This document shows, piece after piece, positions 1-23,454 of a stretch of DNA of 64,000 nt. Position 1 is the stretch's first letter. Every line of letters begins with the position of its first letter. Location of the stretch: assembly GCF_001949145.1 (NCBI RefSeq), contig NW_019091369.1:3763758-3827757 (forward strand), read 5' to 3'. The DNA comes from Acanthaster planci. Lineage: Eukaryota; Echinodermata; Asteroidea; Valvatida; Acanthasteridae. A program made the position numbers and the translations under genes. The notes beneath the pieces are model-generated. The model was not told the DNA's origin. It made no database searches and saw only the letters and a program-made list of their open reading frames with translations.

Positions 1-1466
1 CTTGGTCTTCAAGTTAGCGATAGCAAAGCTTACATCTTTTGGGACGACATCACCACGATAGAGCAGACAACAGGCCATGTACTTGCCGTGACGAGGATCG
101 CACTTCACCATCTGATTGGCTGGTTCGAAGCAGACATTGGTGATGTCTGCTACGGTCAGTTTCTCATGGTAGGCTCGTTCGGCAGACAGGACAGGAGCAC
201 AAGTGGCAAGGGGGAAGTGAATACGTGGATAGGGCACTAAGTTGGTCTGAAACTCAGTCAGGTCGACATTGAGGGCACCATCAAAGCGAAGAGATGCAGT
301 GATGGATGAGACAATTTGAGCAATGAGGCGGTTGAGGTTGGTGTAGGTTGGGCGCTCGATGTCAAGGTTACGGCGACAAATTTCGTAAATGGCCTCGTTG
401 TCAACCATGAAGGCGCAATCGGAATACTCAAGGGTCGTGTGAGTGGTCAGAATGGAGTTGTAGGGCTCCACAACCGCTGTAGAGATCTGGGGAGCCGGGT
501 AGATGGCAAACTCCAGCTTGGACTTCTTGCCATAATCAATAGCTAGACGCTCCATGAGAAGAGCAGTAAAGCCAGAGCCGGTGCCTCCACCAAAGCTGTG
601 AAAGATGAGAAAACCCTGGAGACCTGTGCACTGGTCAGCCAACTTGCGGATTCGATTGGTGACGGTCTCTATCATTTCTTTGCCCACGGTGTAGTGACCC
701 CTAGCGTAGTTGTTTGCGGCATCTTCCTTGCCAGTAATCAATTGCTCCGGGTGGAAGAGCTGGCGATAGATACCACCTCGGATTTCATCTGCCATTGAGA
801 AAAGAACGAAAAACAGCAAAAAATCATCATAATCTTGAACACAGATTCTTTCATTGATGTATAAATTTGTGTTTCTTCTTGTTATTATTGCATAACTAAA
901 AATGATTTCTAAATCTCAGAAATAAAGCATTTCAAGTGATTTTTGGGGCTCACCTATAACGGTTGGCTCGAGGTCCATCAAGATGGCGCGAGGAACACGC
1001 TTGCCTGCACAAGTCTCGCTGAAAAAGGTGTTGAAGGAGTCCTCACAACTTCCGATGGTCTTGTCACTGGGCATCTGACCATCAGGTTGGATGCCGTGCT
1101 CCAGGCAGTACAGCTCCCAGCAGGCATTGCCAATCTGGACTCCGGCCTGGCCGATGTGGATCGAGATGACTTCACGCTGACCGGGAAGGGAAAAACAAAA
1201 GGAAGGTCAAAATCGACTGGAGTGTCGAGGAGAATTTTGGTGGGGAAGCGACAGGGAAGGGGAGAGGATGGATCAAAATGACGATGACGATCTTCAAGGC
1301 GACAGATTTAGGGCCACTGTTGGTGGCCAACTTAACACTCGTAAAATTTACTGCAACATGTGATAGCGATGTGCGACATGCACTTACCAGTCTGTTTGTT
1401 TGGTCCGAGAAGATACCCCACTGGATGAATAATGTTACTAAAATGCACGAAGTTAACACTTACCAT
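1..1466 (-). CDS. TUBA: Alpha-tubulin A1 (3' end beyond window)
   Basis: Alpha subunit of the tubulin dimer, a GTP-binding microtubule building block. Exons on the minus strand: ATG alone at 1464-1466 followed by a gtaag donor, 954-1176 (223 bp), and 788-1, cut by the window edge at Lys338. The readable 338 codons are open. The GTP signature GGGTGSG (142-148), Glu254 and Lys40 are present. It is more divergent than A2-A8: the N-terminus is MREV rather than MREC, the residue 76-82 stretch reads DEIRGGI instead of DEVRTGT, residues 113-121 read EMIETVTNR, and the loop after Lys40 reads TIGSCEDS. There is no intron after codon 125. Its 3' neighbour lies outside the window. Family assignment is certain; function as a distinct isotype is inferred. 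Confidence 0.93.
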
Positions 1467-2076
1467 GTTTGGAGGGATGTAGTTTTACGGAGAACTCTTA
1501 TTGGCAAAAAGACTCAGCGGAGCGTCGGCGCTTCTTCTCTCCGATGTTACGTCGGCGGATGAAAGTGAGCGAGTGAAGATGATTTTCCTCCAAATTATTC
1601 TCTCAATTATGTCGATTGGACCTCGTCTAATCATCACTGAGTGGTTGCCATGTCAGCCGCATCAGATCTGTCTCTTACTAGCAAATGAGGTGCGAGACTC
1701 ATTTCGATAATGCACATATGGTTTTCAAACTGATTGCATGAACGTGAGCGAAGTGGTTTAGCGGGCTACTGCGGTGGGTTCACGAGTACATGTACGTTGA
1801 CATAATATTTGTGACTTCCCGACTTAATCCTACAAGGGTTTGACCAAAAACTCTGTTTGAATCGCTTGAACTTTGCTGCACTGAGCGACGTAGGAAAAGT
1901 CATGTCAAATGTTGCGGATTAAAAAAATAGGAAGAATTAAAGTGACAGGATCTGTATTATAGGCAATAACCCTAACCATTCCGAACCCAACCAGTCTATG
2001 CAGCATTTCAATGATCCCTATAAGAGGTTAGGGTTATTTGTGGCTGTAAAATAGACTCCTTAAATGCACAACACCT

Positions 2077-2360
2077 GGAGGAGTCAGGTTGGCATAATGG
2101 TTCTTTCCTCGCCTTCCACTTCTGCGGTCCGGGTTCGAACCCCACCCGGTCCACATGTGGATTAGGTTTTCAGTTCCTACCTGATTTCGTGGGTTTGTTT
2201 TCCTCCCACCTCTAAGACTGAAACTGCTTCTCGTTGTCTCCCTCTACAGGTGTCTTCAGGCTTGCGAGTTACAGTGCCTAGGGGGCTTTTGAGGAACCCT
2301 TGGTGTCATCATCAGAAATGATTAATAATAATAGTAATAATAAAAAAACAATAATAAAAA
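2077..2360 (+). repeat. tRNA-derived SINE, copy 1
   Basis: The head resembles a tRNA with internal RNA polymerase III promoter boxes: A-box-like TTGGCATAATGG near 2089 and a perfect B box GGTTCGAACCC near 2133. The body is shared with a second copy at 22602-22870, including the end block CTTTTGAGGAACCCTTGG. The 3' tail is a run of simple AAT-type repeats (about 2323-2360), as expected for a SINE copied by a LINE reverse transcriptase. The family name is not known to me. Confidence 0.8.
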
Positions 2361-3342
2361 ATGACGTAATGATTCTGCTCATCTATGGAAAGCAGTCCTT
2401 CGGTCTATTTCACCTTCAGAAACCCGTTCTTGTGCATATGCATTAAAGGTTAAAGTTGGTTGGTTATTTTAGGTTAATCTTAGAAAAAATAATAAAAATA
2501 ACTAAAAACAACAGAAAACGAATGAATACCAAGGCGACGAACCCATTATCCAACTCACTTATCGACCGAGTGACCCACTGTCCCGGTTGCCCACCCGCAT
2601 ACCCACCAAAAAAAAAAAAAAAAAAAAGAGCCCAACTAACCAGCCAACTTAACCAACTACGATTCCATCGCCATGAAACATTGATCACGCCCCCAGTCGG
2701 CGGGTGTAGTGAAAGACCGATTAAAGTAAAGTACGTCGTATACAATCCTCGTTTATTGTTTATTCATTGACGTCATTCCTGCATGCGCCCCGTAAACTTT
2801 GTCAGAAGGTAGACCTGTTTTGACGCCTCCATATATCGCAAAATCAGATAGTTAACCACAGCGCCCTCTTTCGACACGAGCTACCAAACTGCAGTCAACA
2901 GGAAGATTTGATCAAGTGCACCTGATGTTTTCTTAACTTTTCCTTGTGCTTTTAAAAAGATTTGAGTGCATTTGTGCACTAAAAATTTGAAAAACAACTT
3001 AATTTCGTTTGTGGGTCAGTTGGGGGTGTCGTTTTGGCATAAATCTACCCTATTCGGAGCAGTTATCAATGGGGGCAGACTAGTTTGATTAATATTATTT
3101 TAATACGATGCATCTTACCTTCTTACTCTAAACTGTTTTGCTTTTTAAATTTCCAATTCTCCCCAATCGCTTGATCACTCCATGTTACTTACTAATGATG
3201 CAATTAGACTGTTACAATTTAACTCCCTTGACTTATCTCGTCTCCCCCCCCCACCACCCGAACAACAACGACAAAAGCAGCAACAAACATTCGTTACACA
3301 TTCTGGTTGCTGGTAATTGCTGATTCTAACAGAAGCCAGAAA

Positions 3343-3348
3343 TTTATT
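3343..3348 (-). terminator. Candidate A2 polyadenylation signal
   Basis: AATAAA on the minus strand, about 350 bases past the A2 stop codon. It is the nearest canonical hexamer I found. The assignment is inferred from position only. Confidence 0.4.
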
Positions 3349-3696
3349 CAAAACTGACAGTATTGAACATCAGCCTCTGATTTACTACGGCAGAAAAAAC
3401 GCCCTCTATTGAGAAAAAGATGAGACGTTTGCATGCTGTATCTGCATACAAGTTATGGATGACAAGTCTACGGTACCGTGTTCAAAAAGTAACTTAGGCT
3501 CCTCTGTTGAGCTGAGAAGAGATACCAATCGATATGATTTCATTATGTTAGTCAGGATTTGATTCAGCTTTACACTGTGGTGAATATTATGTAATTAATG
3601 TTTATGGAGCTTGAAATATTGTAGGTTTCCTGAGCGACTGAAGAATGCGTGGAAAGAATAAGATTTCAGTAGAATTGCTGTGCTCACAGGGTGAAT

Positions 3697-7267
<3,571 letters not shown>

Positions 7268-7354
7268 GATGATGAAACTAAGTGTTACTGAGAAATTCCC
7301 GAAATATGAAAATTATTCGGTAGAAGAGACGTACGTTGCCTCCAAGGCTAGCTT

Positions 7355-7394
7355 ACACGTCGTAGCTTCAATGGAGCGCTGCGTGCAAATGATA
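7355..7394 (-). promoter_or_regulatory. A2 promoter-proximal element shared with A3-A5
   Basis: On the minus strand this block contains CATTGAAGCTACGACGTGT preceded by ATCATTTGCACG, matching blocks at the same place in A4 and A5 and, more loosely, A3. It lies between the CCAAT/TATA region and the ATG, probably around the transcription start. It contains an ACGT core of the bZIP-site kind. Function is inferred from conservation among paralogs. Confidence 0.5.
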
Positions 7395-7414
7395 ATGTAG
7401 TACCGCTGCATGCA

Positions 7415-7486
7415 AATTATATTCGCCCTCGAAAACATAAGGGCAAAGCGATTGCGCATGTTTTGCGCGTTCGGGGCCGTGATTGG
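7415..7486 (-). promoter_or_regulatory. A2 core promoter (CCAAT and TATA-like)
   Basis: Minus-strand CCAAT at 7482-7486 is followed about 60 bases downstream by the TATA-like GAATATAATT (7415-7424), roughly 150 bases before the A2 ATG. The arrangement parallels the clearer A4 and A5 promoters. Confidence 0.5.
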
Positions 7487-9930
7487 CTGGATGGTTGTCC
7501 GCTCGATGGGATGCCATCCGCCATTACTAGCAACAACATCCATCTCAGGCTTCTGTGAGTAGTCTTTGCGCCATGGCCTGGAGGTAAATTAGAAGCAAAT
7601 CACCAGGTTTTCAGTTTTATAATCCAGCGAGGGAGCCTGTCATCTTCTCAACTTCATTCAACTTCATTACTCGAGTCATACAAAGCCGTTATTATGACTT
7701 GTTATTATGATAAAAAAATTCTTCAACAGTGCAGTGTATTAATGATGACATTATTATAATATTTGATGAAGGGATACACCTTGGCTGTGATTTTATTACT
7801 TGAGTGACAATTTTGAATACTGTTTAGAATCTCCATGAAAATATGATTTTCTACATGCGCAAGGGACCTATGAAAACAGAAAACGAAAACGTGCAAGACC
7901 GGGGTCATTAAAAAACAAATTATTTAGCTAAAATGTATTCATATGACCTCTTGACACTCAAACGCCGAAGCTTGTAGCTGGGGTACGTACAAGGATGGTG
8001 ACGTTTGGATAGATGCATACGATGGTTACCCACTAAAGTTTGTACATTATCAGGCATTGTATGCAGAATTTTATGGAAGGGTAATGCATATAAAATTACA
8101 GAAAAAGACTTGCCTTGCGGTTAGATGACGTCATCGCGTCACTGTTATGAATCAAAACAGCCGATTCTGGAATGGTATTCAGAGTGCGTGCAGGTTGTAT
8201 TGTTCGCCGCGCCTACTAAGTCGGGGGGGAGCAGTTTGTGAAATAATGTGCTGTTTGTGGAATTCTGTCGGTGAAGGGTTGGCTGTTATGTTATGAAAGG
8301 GCAATGAAATTTGTATTTGCAATTCGACAGAAATTCAATTTTGTGAAAGATAACACACATAGGTAAAGTGTCTCTTATTTGTAGTGTATTTCCATTTATT
8401 TTGTGAAGGGACCTTGAACATAAACACACAACCGTCTCAACCATCTATCTTTTACAAAATGGCGGCGTCGAGGAAATACATTTACTTCGTGGTGTCTGGA
8501 ATATTTCGGTTGTCCATTGAAATAAAAGTAATTAGATGATGTCTGACATTCTGTTTCCACATCTGTGGTGCTTATTTGTGTGACGTGTCAAGACTCCCAG
8601 ACTAACGCTGATTAAAATCATAATTATGCCTGCGTGCATTTTGTGGAGAGATTGATGGCTTGTGTCACAGCTTTTAGTGCGTTGAACCATGAAGGCGGTG
8701 AATCAGAGCAAGTCCGACCACAGCTTGTAGTCGTTGATTCCATACGGTACTATCATCTGTGTTTTGAACGTGTAGATGAAGACATGTCAACAGTGGCAGA
8801 GATGGAGGAAACAGATGTAGAGTCACCAAGATGTGTATATTGAGATGATTTCTTGGAGATTTTGTACTGCCAGGTGTCACAATTCTTTGAGATGTTTTTA
8901 TAAACTAAGTCTCACATACAACAATTATTGAACATCTGATTAAACATAATTCCGCATTTTTATGAGCAAAGAAGACGGGAATAGCGGGGTTGTTGGATTT
9001 GAGATCTTTCCGTTCAACAGACAAGCTGTACACCTTGCGTGCACATGTACAGTACAGCGATATAAGAATGGACACTCGGCAGGGGTGGAGCTAAAACGAT
9101 CGGAAGGGGCGTGAAGTCCTTTAACCATGTTCGAAACTATCATAAAGGTCGCAGATAACAGACTGAGAAATTAAATGAAAGTCAATTAAACCTTTTTGTT
9201 CTGGCGTTGAATTTTTGATTGCCTGGCTTGTTAAACTAAGAAGTGTATGGCATTACCTTTTTTGCTATAGTTGCCTGGCTCGTAGAACAATGGCAGTACA
9301 TGTGCGTTATCCTTACAGTGCGCTACATAAAACTGTGCTTGTTGTGCAATGGCTATGAGTAGATAAATCTTGTCCATCTTACAGTGAGGGTAAAGACCTC
9401 TCGAGGATCTCTATGGCCTAAAATTTCAACATGAAACCATATCAATAGAGACAAAATCAGCGTTTTTGAATGTAGACATAACCTGAGAATATGGGAATAT
9501 AGAGTAGAAGGGCAAAAGAAACTTATATGAACGAATTAATATTGAAAGGAAGAATATTCAGGCAAATCTAGGTATGACGAGGTCATCAGGTCAATCTTAG
9601 AGGAATGACATTAATACAAATCGGAGTGGAACTGTGTGGCGATTGTTTTGTAATTAATATGCAACTCGTTCTGCGCACTTATAACATTCATCGAAAGCCA
9701 CGGGACTCAAGAGCCCACAAATGTAGAATTTTAAGGCGACAGAAAGTGAAAACTGAGCGACACGATCTTGGTAATAATTGTTACCAGTATGTTTCCACGT
9801 TTTCAGAGTTCTTCTTGTGAAATTTACCACTATTTCCAAAAGTTCTTTGCTTATTTTGGGGTTTAACAGCTGAGGTGGATAATTTTTCCTTGCACAATTC
9901 CAATCTTGAATCATAAGCATTAGACTAGTT
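7487..9930. other. Spacer between A2 and A3
   Basis: Upstream of the A2 promoter and downstream of the A3 stop. I see no gene, no RNA gene and no clear mobile element. The longest open frames are under 75 codons apart from a shadow of the A3 last exon. Confidence 0.6.
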
Positions 9931-13410
<3,480 letters not shown>

Positions 13411-13497
13411 ATTGACAATTCTAGAAGGAAGATTCTAGGACAGTATTTAAAACTGGAATGTTTAATTAGCAGCGCTGCCTCACCCTCTTTTTACGGA

Positions 13498-13598
13498 CAC
13501 GTCGTAGCTGCGATGAAGCGTTGACTGTGAATGACGTTGAGTCAAGAGTTGCACACTGTGTGCATTAACATGTCAAGGGCGTTCCGGCCTGTGATTGG
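13498..13598 (-). promoter_or_regulatory. A3 promoter region
   Basis: Minus-strand CCAAT (13594-13598, within the palindrome ATTGGCCAAT) lies upstream of a block (13498-13534) related to the shared element, reading CATCGCAGCTACGACGTGT. I found no good TATA at the expected spacing. The match to A2, A4 and A5 is weaker than among those three. Confidence 0.45.
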
Positions 13599-15351
13599 CC
13601 AATCTCTGATCGTCTGCTCAGCGACGGGATGTATAGTCCCGTATTGGCAAACCGTCATCTTAGAGGCATCTTCCTTGCATCTTGCTTTCGTCTTAAACCC
13701 TAAGGACATTGGTGGCCTCAATACAAGACGTTTTCTTTTGTTGAATTTGGAAGACAGGTCGGGTTTTAATTCTGCAAAATATGAATAATGATGAAGCCTT
13801 CAGACTACTTTTTTTTTTATATACCTTTGATAAGGTGAAGATCACAGATGCTTAGTCACAGAGAGAAACTGAATGTCTTGAGACAAATGACCCCCTGGAA
13901 TCATTTTAGAAATTTAAATTTTGTGATTCTTTTTGAATTTTGATAAGCAGGTGATTTATTACAAGGTGAAACTTATTTGCATGAACCGGATGACTCATGG
14001 GCTGTGTCTTCCGTGAAGCCGACGAACAACTGCAAGCATTTTTTATGCAGGTGCTATTTTGTTGCAGTTCTGTCTCTGTTCTAACCATTTCTTTCAAAAG
14101 GCGTGTCTATATTTCATAGGTAAACAAATAACCTCATACAAAACATATTCAATGTTTTAACTAAATAGAAAGGACTGTTTGCCACTGGAAACAAGACTAT
14201 TCAACCCGACAAGCGTCAATGTAATAATAATATACACGCATTCGGATCGTTGGTACTGACTCGATGAGTCATACTTTAAGCAGTAGTAGGTGACTTCAGA
14301 TTTTATTCGCGGCTTTGGCAGGGAATAGCTGGTTCAATAATTGTCTGGTGCGGCCTCAAGCTTATTATGACACCGCAGACCGAATGCATTCCCCATTCTC
14401 GTAAAAAATATCTGTAGTTCCACTGCGTGGACTATTGTTGTAGAAATGCAACGCTTGAAGTCATTGTAAGCCTCTGAAAGGGATTGTAGAAGCATAATTC
14501 TTGCTCAATGTTTAACTAAAATCTTGATATGTGTACAAGCCACAACCTAATTCATATAGTCTGGACCCCGTGTAACTTTAAAACAAAATACGTATGGGCA
14601 ACATGTCATAACTACGTACACTATGAAAGCAGCCTGAGTAATACAGACAGTGGAATCGACGGTTGATTGTTATGGTTTATTTGATTTACAAGATCTTTTG
14701 TCTTCTTGTGTTTTCAAACCCCTTTCTTCGAATACCAACAAAAAGTTTTTAATTAACATATTAAATAAAAGGGATGGATGTGACATGCCTTACAAATGCA
14801 TTGTTGTCCTTACTCGCTTTATTCAAACTTGGACCTTAAATTTAAGTTGTCTTGAATCGTTCATACGGGTGATGAGATCACCAAACTATGACCACGGAAA
14901 TAACTCTGAATGTTGCATTATTAATGCAACTGAATGTTTAATATTCCCTTCATGGACATGGAAATCAGTCGTTCCTATTATGCAGGTGATCAGATATAAT
15001 CTAGATAACTGCTTCTGGACGGAAGACGTTTTCATGCCCTAAACAAATTTTTCACGGACTCACAAATCTAATCCATACGAATACTAAAGCTTCCTCATAC
15101 CTTGGCTCACGTACTGGCAAATTTAAATTAGCACTAGGGTTTAGATTCTGGAATATTTTTGACCTGTTTCTTTTTCTAAATCGAGAATTTTGTCAACCCA
15201 ATTTGAAATGAGATTAGGAATTTGGTTGTGAATCTGTATTGAATTCACAAGGTGCAAGGTTGAAGTCAATGGTAGTACATAAAAGGTGGTTTCATTATAT
15301 TGTGTGAAGCAATAGTGATTCAGCCGTCAAGAGCTTCAAATGAAGAGGAGA
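13599..15351. other. Spacer between A3 and A4
   Basis: No supported gene. The part from about 14650 to 15350 (the A4 3' flank) resembles the A5 3' flank at about 20700-21060 and belongs to the A4/A5 duplicated unit. A plus-strand 130-codon frame at 14650-15042 has no recognisable domain. Confidence 0.55.
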
Positions 15352-17394
<2,043 letters not shown>

Positions 17395-17453
17395 GATGAT
17401 ACAGAGCTAAGGTGTTAAGATCGAACGAGAATGCGACGGAAAGTGATGCGCTT

Positions 17454-17551
17454 GGACGTGTCTGAGCTTCAATGCAGCCGTACGTTCAAATGATGTTGCT
17501 GGCAACGCATCCAGTTTTTTATACCTGCGCTCCGTCGCGCGCTGCGATTGG
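17454..17551 (-). promoter_or_regulatory. A4 promoter: CCAAT, TATA and shared element
   Basis: On the minus strand, CCAAT (17547-17551), TATAAAAAA (17515-17523) and the shared element (17454-17495, containing CATTGAAGCTCAGACACGT) follow in order, ending about 60 bases before the ATG. Spacing is what a TATA promoter needs, with the start near 17490. The same array, nearly base for base, stands before A5. Confidence 0.75.
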
Positions 17552-18907
17552 TCAGTTCGTCGCCATCGCAATAGATTGTTGACTGACTAACCTTCAAACA
17601 CTGTGCATCGTACGATAATCCATGTACGGTTGCTAGGCTTTTATGAGTTCAATAAAGAATAAATATCAATACGGCAGCCATTGTCATTTTAATTAAGGAG
17701 ATCTGGACGTATCACTTGCTCTAACTGCACCAATGCGTCTGCCGAAAGGCAATTTTTTCAATCCTTTGTTGATTGCCAGTTCAAATAACTAACTGACCTC
17801 CCAGTTTGAATGGTGAACCACAACGGTCATTCATTCAGTATTTTATATTCCAAAATGGTACAAACACTCGGCTTACTGTTGTGTACAAGTGGTGTGGTAC
17901 AGTATAAATCGCAGTCATTTTGCCGCCATTTTTATTAAACGAGTGCAACTGTGATGCGACTGTTGGCATGGCTACCGTTCTAAGACGGAAGTCGTAGGCA
18001 ATGAGACACCTGCACATGAGTAGATCTGATTGACCCAAGTTTTAATTTATCATTAAATCACTAAAAAGGGAGATCCCTTATTTTGCACTACCCCTGCTAA
18101 GTCTCTATTTATTTTTTATTTTTTAATGTACCTTTTTAAAAGTGTTCGGTCCAAATCTCACTACTGCGAACTATAAATAGGATTTATCCCTGCATTCATT
18201 CTTCAAAAAACGTTTTGAATGATTTACTTATATTTGACAGTAACATTTCCAAGGCCTTCATCTTACTAAGACATGTAAGCAGGTCCAGAAGGTGTCAATC
18301 CTACTTTCGTTGTTGTGACTTCTGTATGAGTTTTAATCCGGTTCAACAGGAAGGCAGCATATTGCTTTGAATTTCACACGTTGTTCAAGATTCAAATCTT
18401 CAAATTCTCTCATTTTCACGAAGCAAACAACGTAACATTGCAACTTTTCGCACTGGGTAAAGATGTTTCCGGTTACTGAGATGAAAAAACTACATATAAG
18501 ATCGCGAAGTATATTTTGAGGCAGTGTACATTTCATTTTTATAATTCGATTCATCGCGGGTATCCACTCCGAGCAGAACAAAAGAGAGCGTGTTTTTTGT
18601 AGTCACCGTATAGGTGCGCCATGAGGCGCGCAAGTATGCGCGTTTGACGCGGATCACGCTGAGTACGCGTAACTAAGCTGCATCCGAATCTATTGTCTAG
18701 GTCTAGGTCTTCGCTCAGTTGGAAATGTGTGGAGACGCGTAGACAATAGACCTAGCCGTAGCTCTGGAGGCCCGTTTGGGACACGGCTTATGGTCTTTGC
18801 GTATGAGCAGAACGCTTGCAAGAACCCGCTTGTAACCACCTGTCTTTCTTTCGCCGAATGGGGATGCACTTCAGCTCGGGGGGAGTGGTTGTAGTACATC
18901 GCTGTAA

Positions 18908-19426
18908 TTATTTCTTGAATTGGTTGTAGTATTTTGCTAGCTTCTTGAACGTGAAATGTTCTTGCTTTCTACTTCGAAACGTAGATAGACAATTTCCCCA
19001 AAGTAAAGGATGTTCTCTTATATACTTCTCAGAGGGCATACAAGATGGCTTTGTTATGACTCGGATGTATCTAATGCCGTTCATAATAATAAATACCAGA
19101 TGCAAGAAACCAGAGGAGTGGTTTTCCTTTTCTAAAACCACATTCATTTCGTTGACTGTAACCTCAACATGCATGTATGGAGAACGACTGCGGTGAAATT
19201 CTCCGTGAATCAAGTTGTTTTTATCCAGCCTGTCTCTAACCCATTGTTGGTATGGAAATGATTGATTGTTACAAGGCAGGTGCAACAAGGTGTATTTATC
19301 CGTTTGTGTCGTTATGGTCACGTCTAAACGGTCGTTCATACCAACCAGACAGCAACAACTGACTAGGTTGTTTGTCCCCAGTTGACGGTCTTTTGAAATG
19401 TTTTCGCAAACGCGTTTTTGTGGCAT
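18908..19426 (-). CDS. Doubtful hypothetical ORF, 172 codons
   Basis: The longest non-tubulin open frame in the window, starting MPQKRVCENISK and ending KLAKYYNQFKK. No domain, signal peptide or membrane segment is evident to me. It lies about 1.3 kb upstream of the A4 promoter. The homologous stretch in the A5 copy (about 24190-24660) has a frame-changing insertion and stops, so the frame is not maintained there. It may be a chance open frame in duplicated upstream DNA or a decaying remnant. I do not claim it is a gene. Confidence 0.15.
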   Translation of the reverse strand: MPQKRVCENISKDRQLGTNNLVSCCCLVGMNDRLDVTITTQTDKYTLLHLPCNNQSFPYQQWVRDRLDKNNLIHGEFHRSRSPYMHVEVTVNEMNVVLEKENHSSGFLHLVFIIMNGIRYIRVITKPSCMPSEKYIREHPLLWGNCLSTFRSRKQEHFTFKKLAKYYNQFKK

Positions 19427-21013
19427 TTGTTGCTATTTCGAAAGAATTTTCGAACAAGCTATTTATGTATAAAGTTCGAGAAAACCTTGCTCAGACTGTT
19501 GGTTTGTAAAGGTCGTAAGCACTCCACAATGGCTCCCTCCAGTCAGCGATTTCAATGAGAAAGGCACGGAAACTCGTTATGAAAATGTCAGTTGGTATGT
19601 ATTGGCGCCAAATATTCATCGATGCGTGCACAGCAAAGAAAATCTGATAAAAGGGAATCAATATAAGAAGAGAATATCAATTGCAGTCATCACCACCAAC
19701 CTCGCCATTTGCATGTGAGTTTGCTTGGCATTTTCTATGACTGAAATGAAAGCTTAAAAAGCTATGTGTGCCGGAAGGTTTAAACTGCCTAAAACCCGGA
19801 TGTGAGAGTGGTAAGTTGTCATGCGCGTTGACTTAAAGTTAATCGTTAATATTTCTGAAATACAGGGCGCCCTCCCTAGCAGTTTGTAGGGGCGGGGCAT
19901 CGGGGGGAGGGTTAAGCTATTGCTCGTTTCCAAAAGGAAAAATGGTAAAGATTTAATGCTGGCAAAATGATGAGCACAACAAAACAGAATAGTTGGGGAA
20001 ATCCACCAATTAAAAAAATCAGTCAACTTGTCTGATCTCAACGACTAAATTCTTACTAACGAATTCATCTGGCAATTCATACAAAACGTCGAAATTGTGT
20101 TCAAAGTACAAAAACATCACAGAAAATGGGGATTTGTCCAAGCTAGAAGAAACATTTAATGGAAAGGATCACTTTTTGCAGTTTCACCATGGTCAAATTT
20201 ATTATTTCTTTCTTCCACTGTCTCGAGACATTAAATGCCAGAAAAATAAAAGCATGGGGCATTTCACAATAGTGATATAATTAAATCGTGTTTACATTGG
20301 TTCAAAAGGAATCCATATTTTGAATCGTGTATGTTCTACAATTTTTCGGACAAGCTTATGACAATGATTTCGAGGTTGATAATAATTTTTCAAAAAAATT
20401 CTGGATATTAAAAATTACTTTGGGAGAAAAGTGCACGAGAAAAACCTTGGTTCGGTGAAGTTGAAGCTTTTCAATTTCACTGCAAAAACTGGAAGTTAAA
20501 TACTTTCCTTCCTTTCCCTTGTTGCAGTGTTTCTTTCAATTGCTGTATTCAATCATGGACCTATAAATTTGTGGCTGCTAAAGTTCGAAAAGATTATTCA
20601 TCTAACTCATCAACGAACAATGACCACTAATAAAGACTCAAGAAATAACACTGATAATCATTATTAATTAACTCGAATTGAACTGCATTAAAAAATATTC
20701 CTCTTATAGAAATGGAATTGTTTCCTTGCTTAATTAAAATGCAGGTACGGAGATAATCCAGAAGCATGTTCCTAGAAAGAAGACACTTTTATGCCCCCAA
20801 ACCAATTTCTCACTGACTGAAATGGTTAATAGGAGATTTATTCAGTCCCTTTGGATACGCTTACCCATGCGTTTGGCACGCTCTGTCACAAATTAGAGTT
20901 TAGATTCCGTATTATTTTAGACCGTATTATTTTTCCGTCAGATATCAAGAATGAGTGGGAATATTGTTTGTGCACTTTCCAGTTTTACGTAAGAGGACGC
21001 TTCATTATAAGTA

Positions 21014-21019
21014 TTTATT
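21014..21019 (-). terminator. Candidate A5 polyadenylation signal
   Basis: AATAAA on the minus strand, 51 bases past the A5 stop. The spacing is plausible for a short 3' UTR. Confidence 0.45.
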
Positions 21020-21069
21020 TCTGGATGATAAGGAAGACAGTGGTTGAGATTCAGTCGCACTTCAGGAGT

Positions 21070-23295
<2,226 letters not shown>

Positions 23296-23356
23296 TGATG
23301 ATACAGAGCTAAGGCGTTAAGATTGAACGAGAAATGCGAAGGAAAGTGAAGCGCTT

Positions 23357-23454
23357 GGACGTGTCTGAGCTTCAATGCAGCCGTACGTTCAAATGATGTT
23401 GCTGGCAACGCATCCAGTTTTTTATACCTACGCTCCGTCGCGCGCTGCGATTGG
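23357..23454 (-). promoter_or_regulatory. A5 promoter: CCAAT, TATA and shared element
   Basis: Minus-strand CCAAT (23450-23454), TATAAAAAA (23418-23426) and the shared element (23357-23397), in the same order and spacing as in A4, with only scattered base changes over about 200 bp. Confidence 0.75.

Larger units (their letters stand above)
1467..3696. other. Spacer between A1 and A2
   Basis: No gene seen. It holds the A1 upstream region (a CCAAT box on the minus strand near 1616-1620, no clear TATA), a tRNA-derived SINE (2077-2360), a run of about 19 A at 2608-2626, a C-run near 3242, and the likely A2 polyadenylation signal. Confidence 0.6.
17552..21069. other. Spacer between A4 and A5
   Basis: The part from 17552 to about 19700 is the upstream half of the A4/A5 duplicated unit and matches about 23460-24880 in patches. 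The part from about 20100 to 20480 resembles the immediate 3' flank of A7 (about 30120-30510). Apart from a doubtful 172-codon frame (18908-19426) I see no gene. Confidence 0.6.

Noticed and set aside
2077-2160. A true tRNA gene
   Set aside because: The A and B boxes are present, but the sequence continues into a repeated non-tRNA body with a simple-repeat tail, and a second copy exists at 22602, so it is a SINE.
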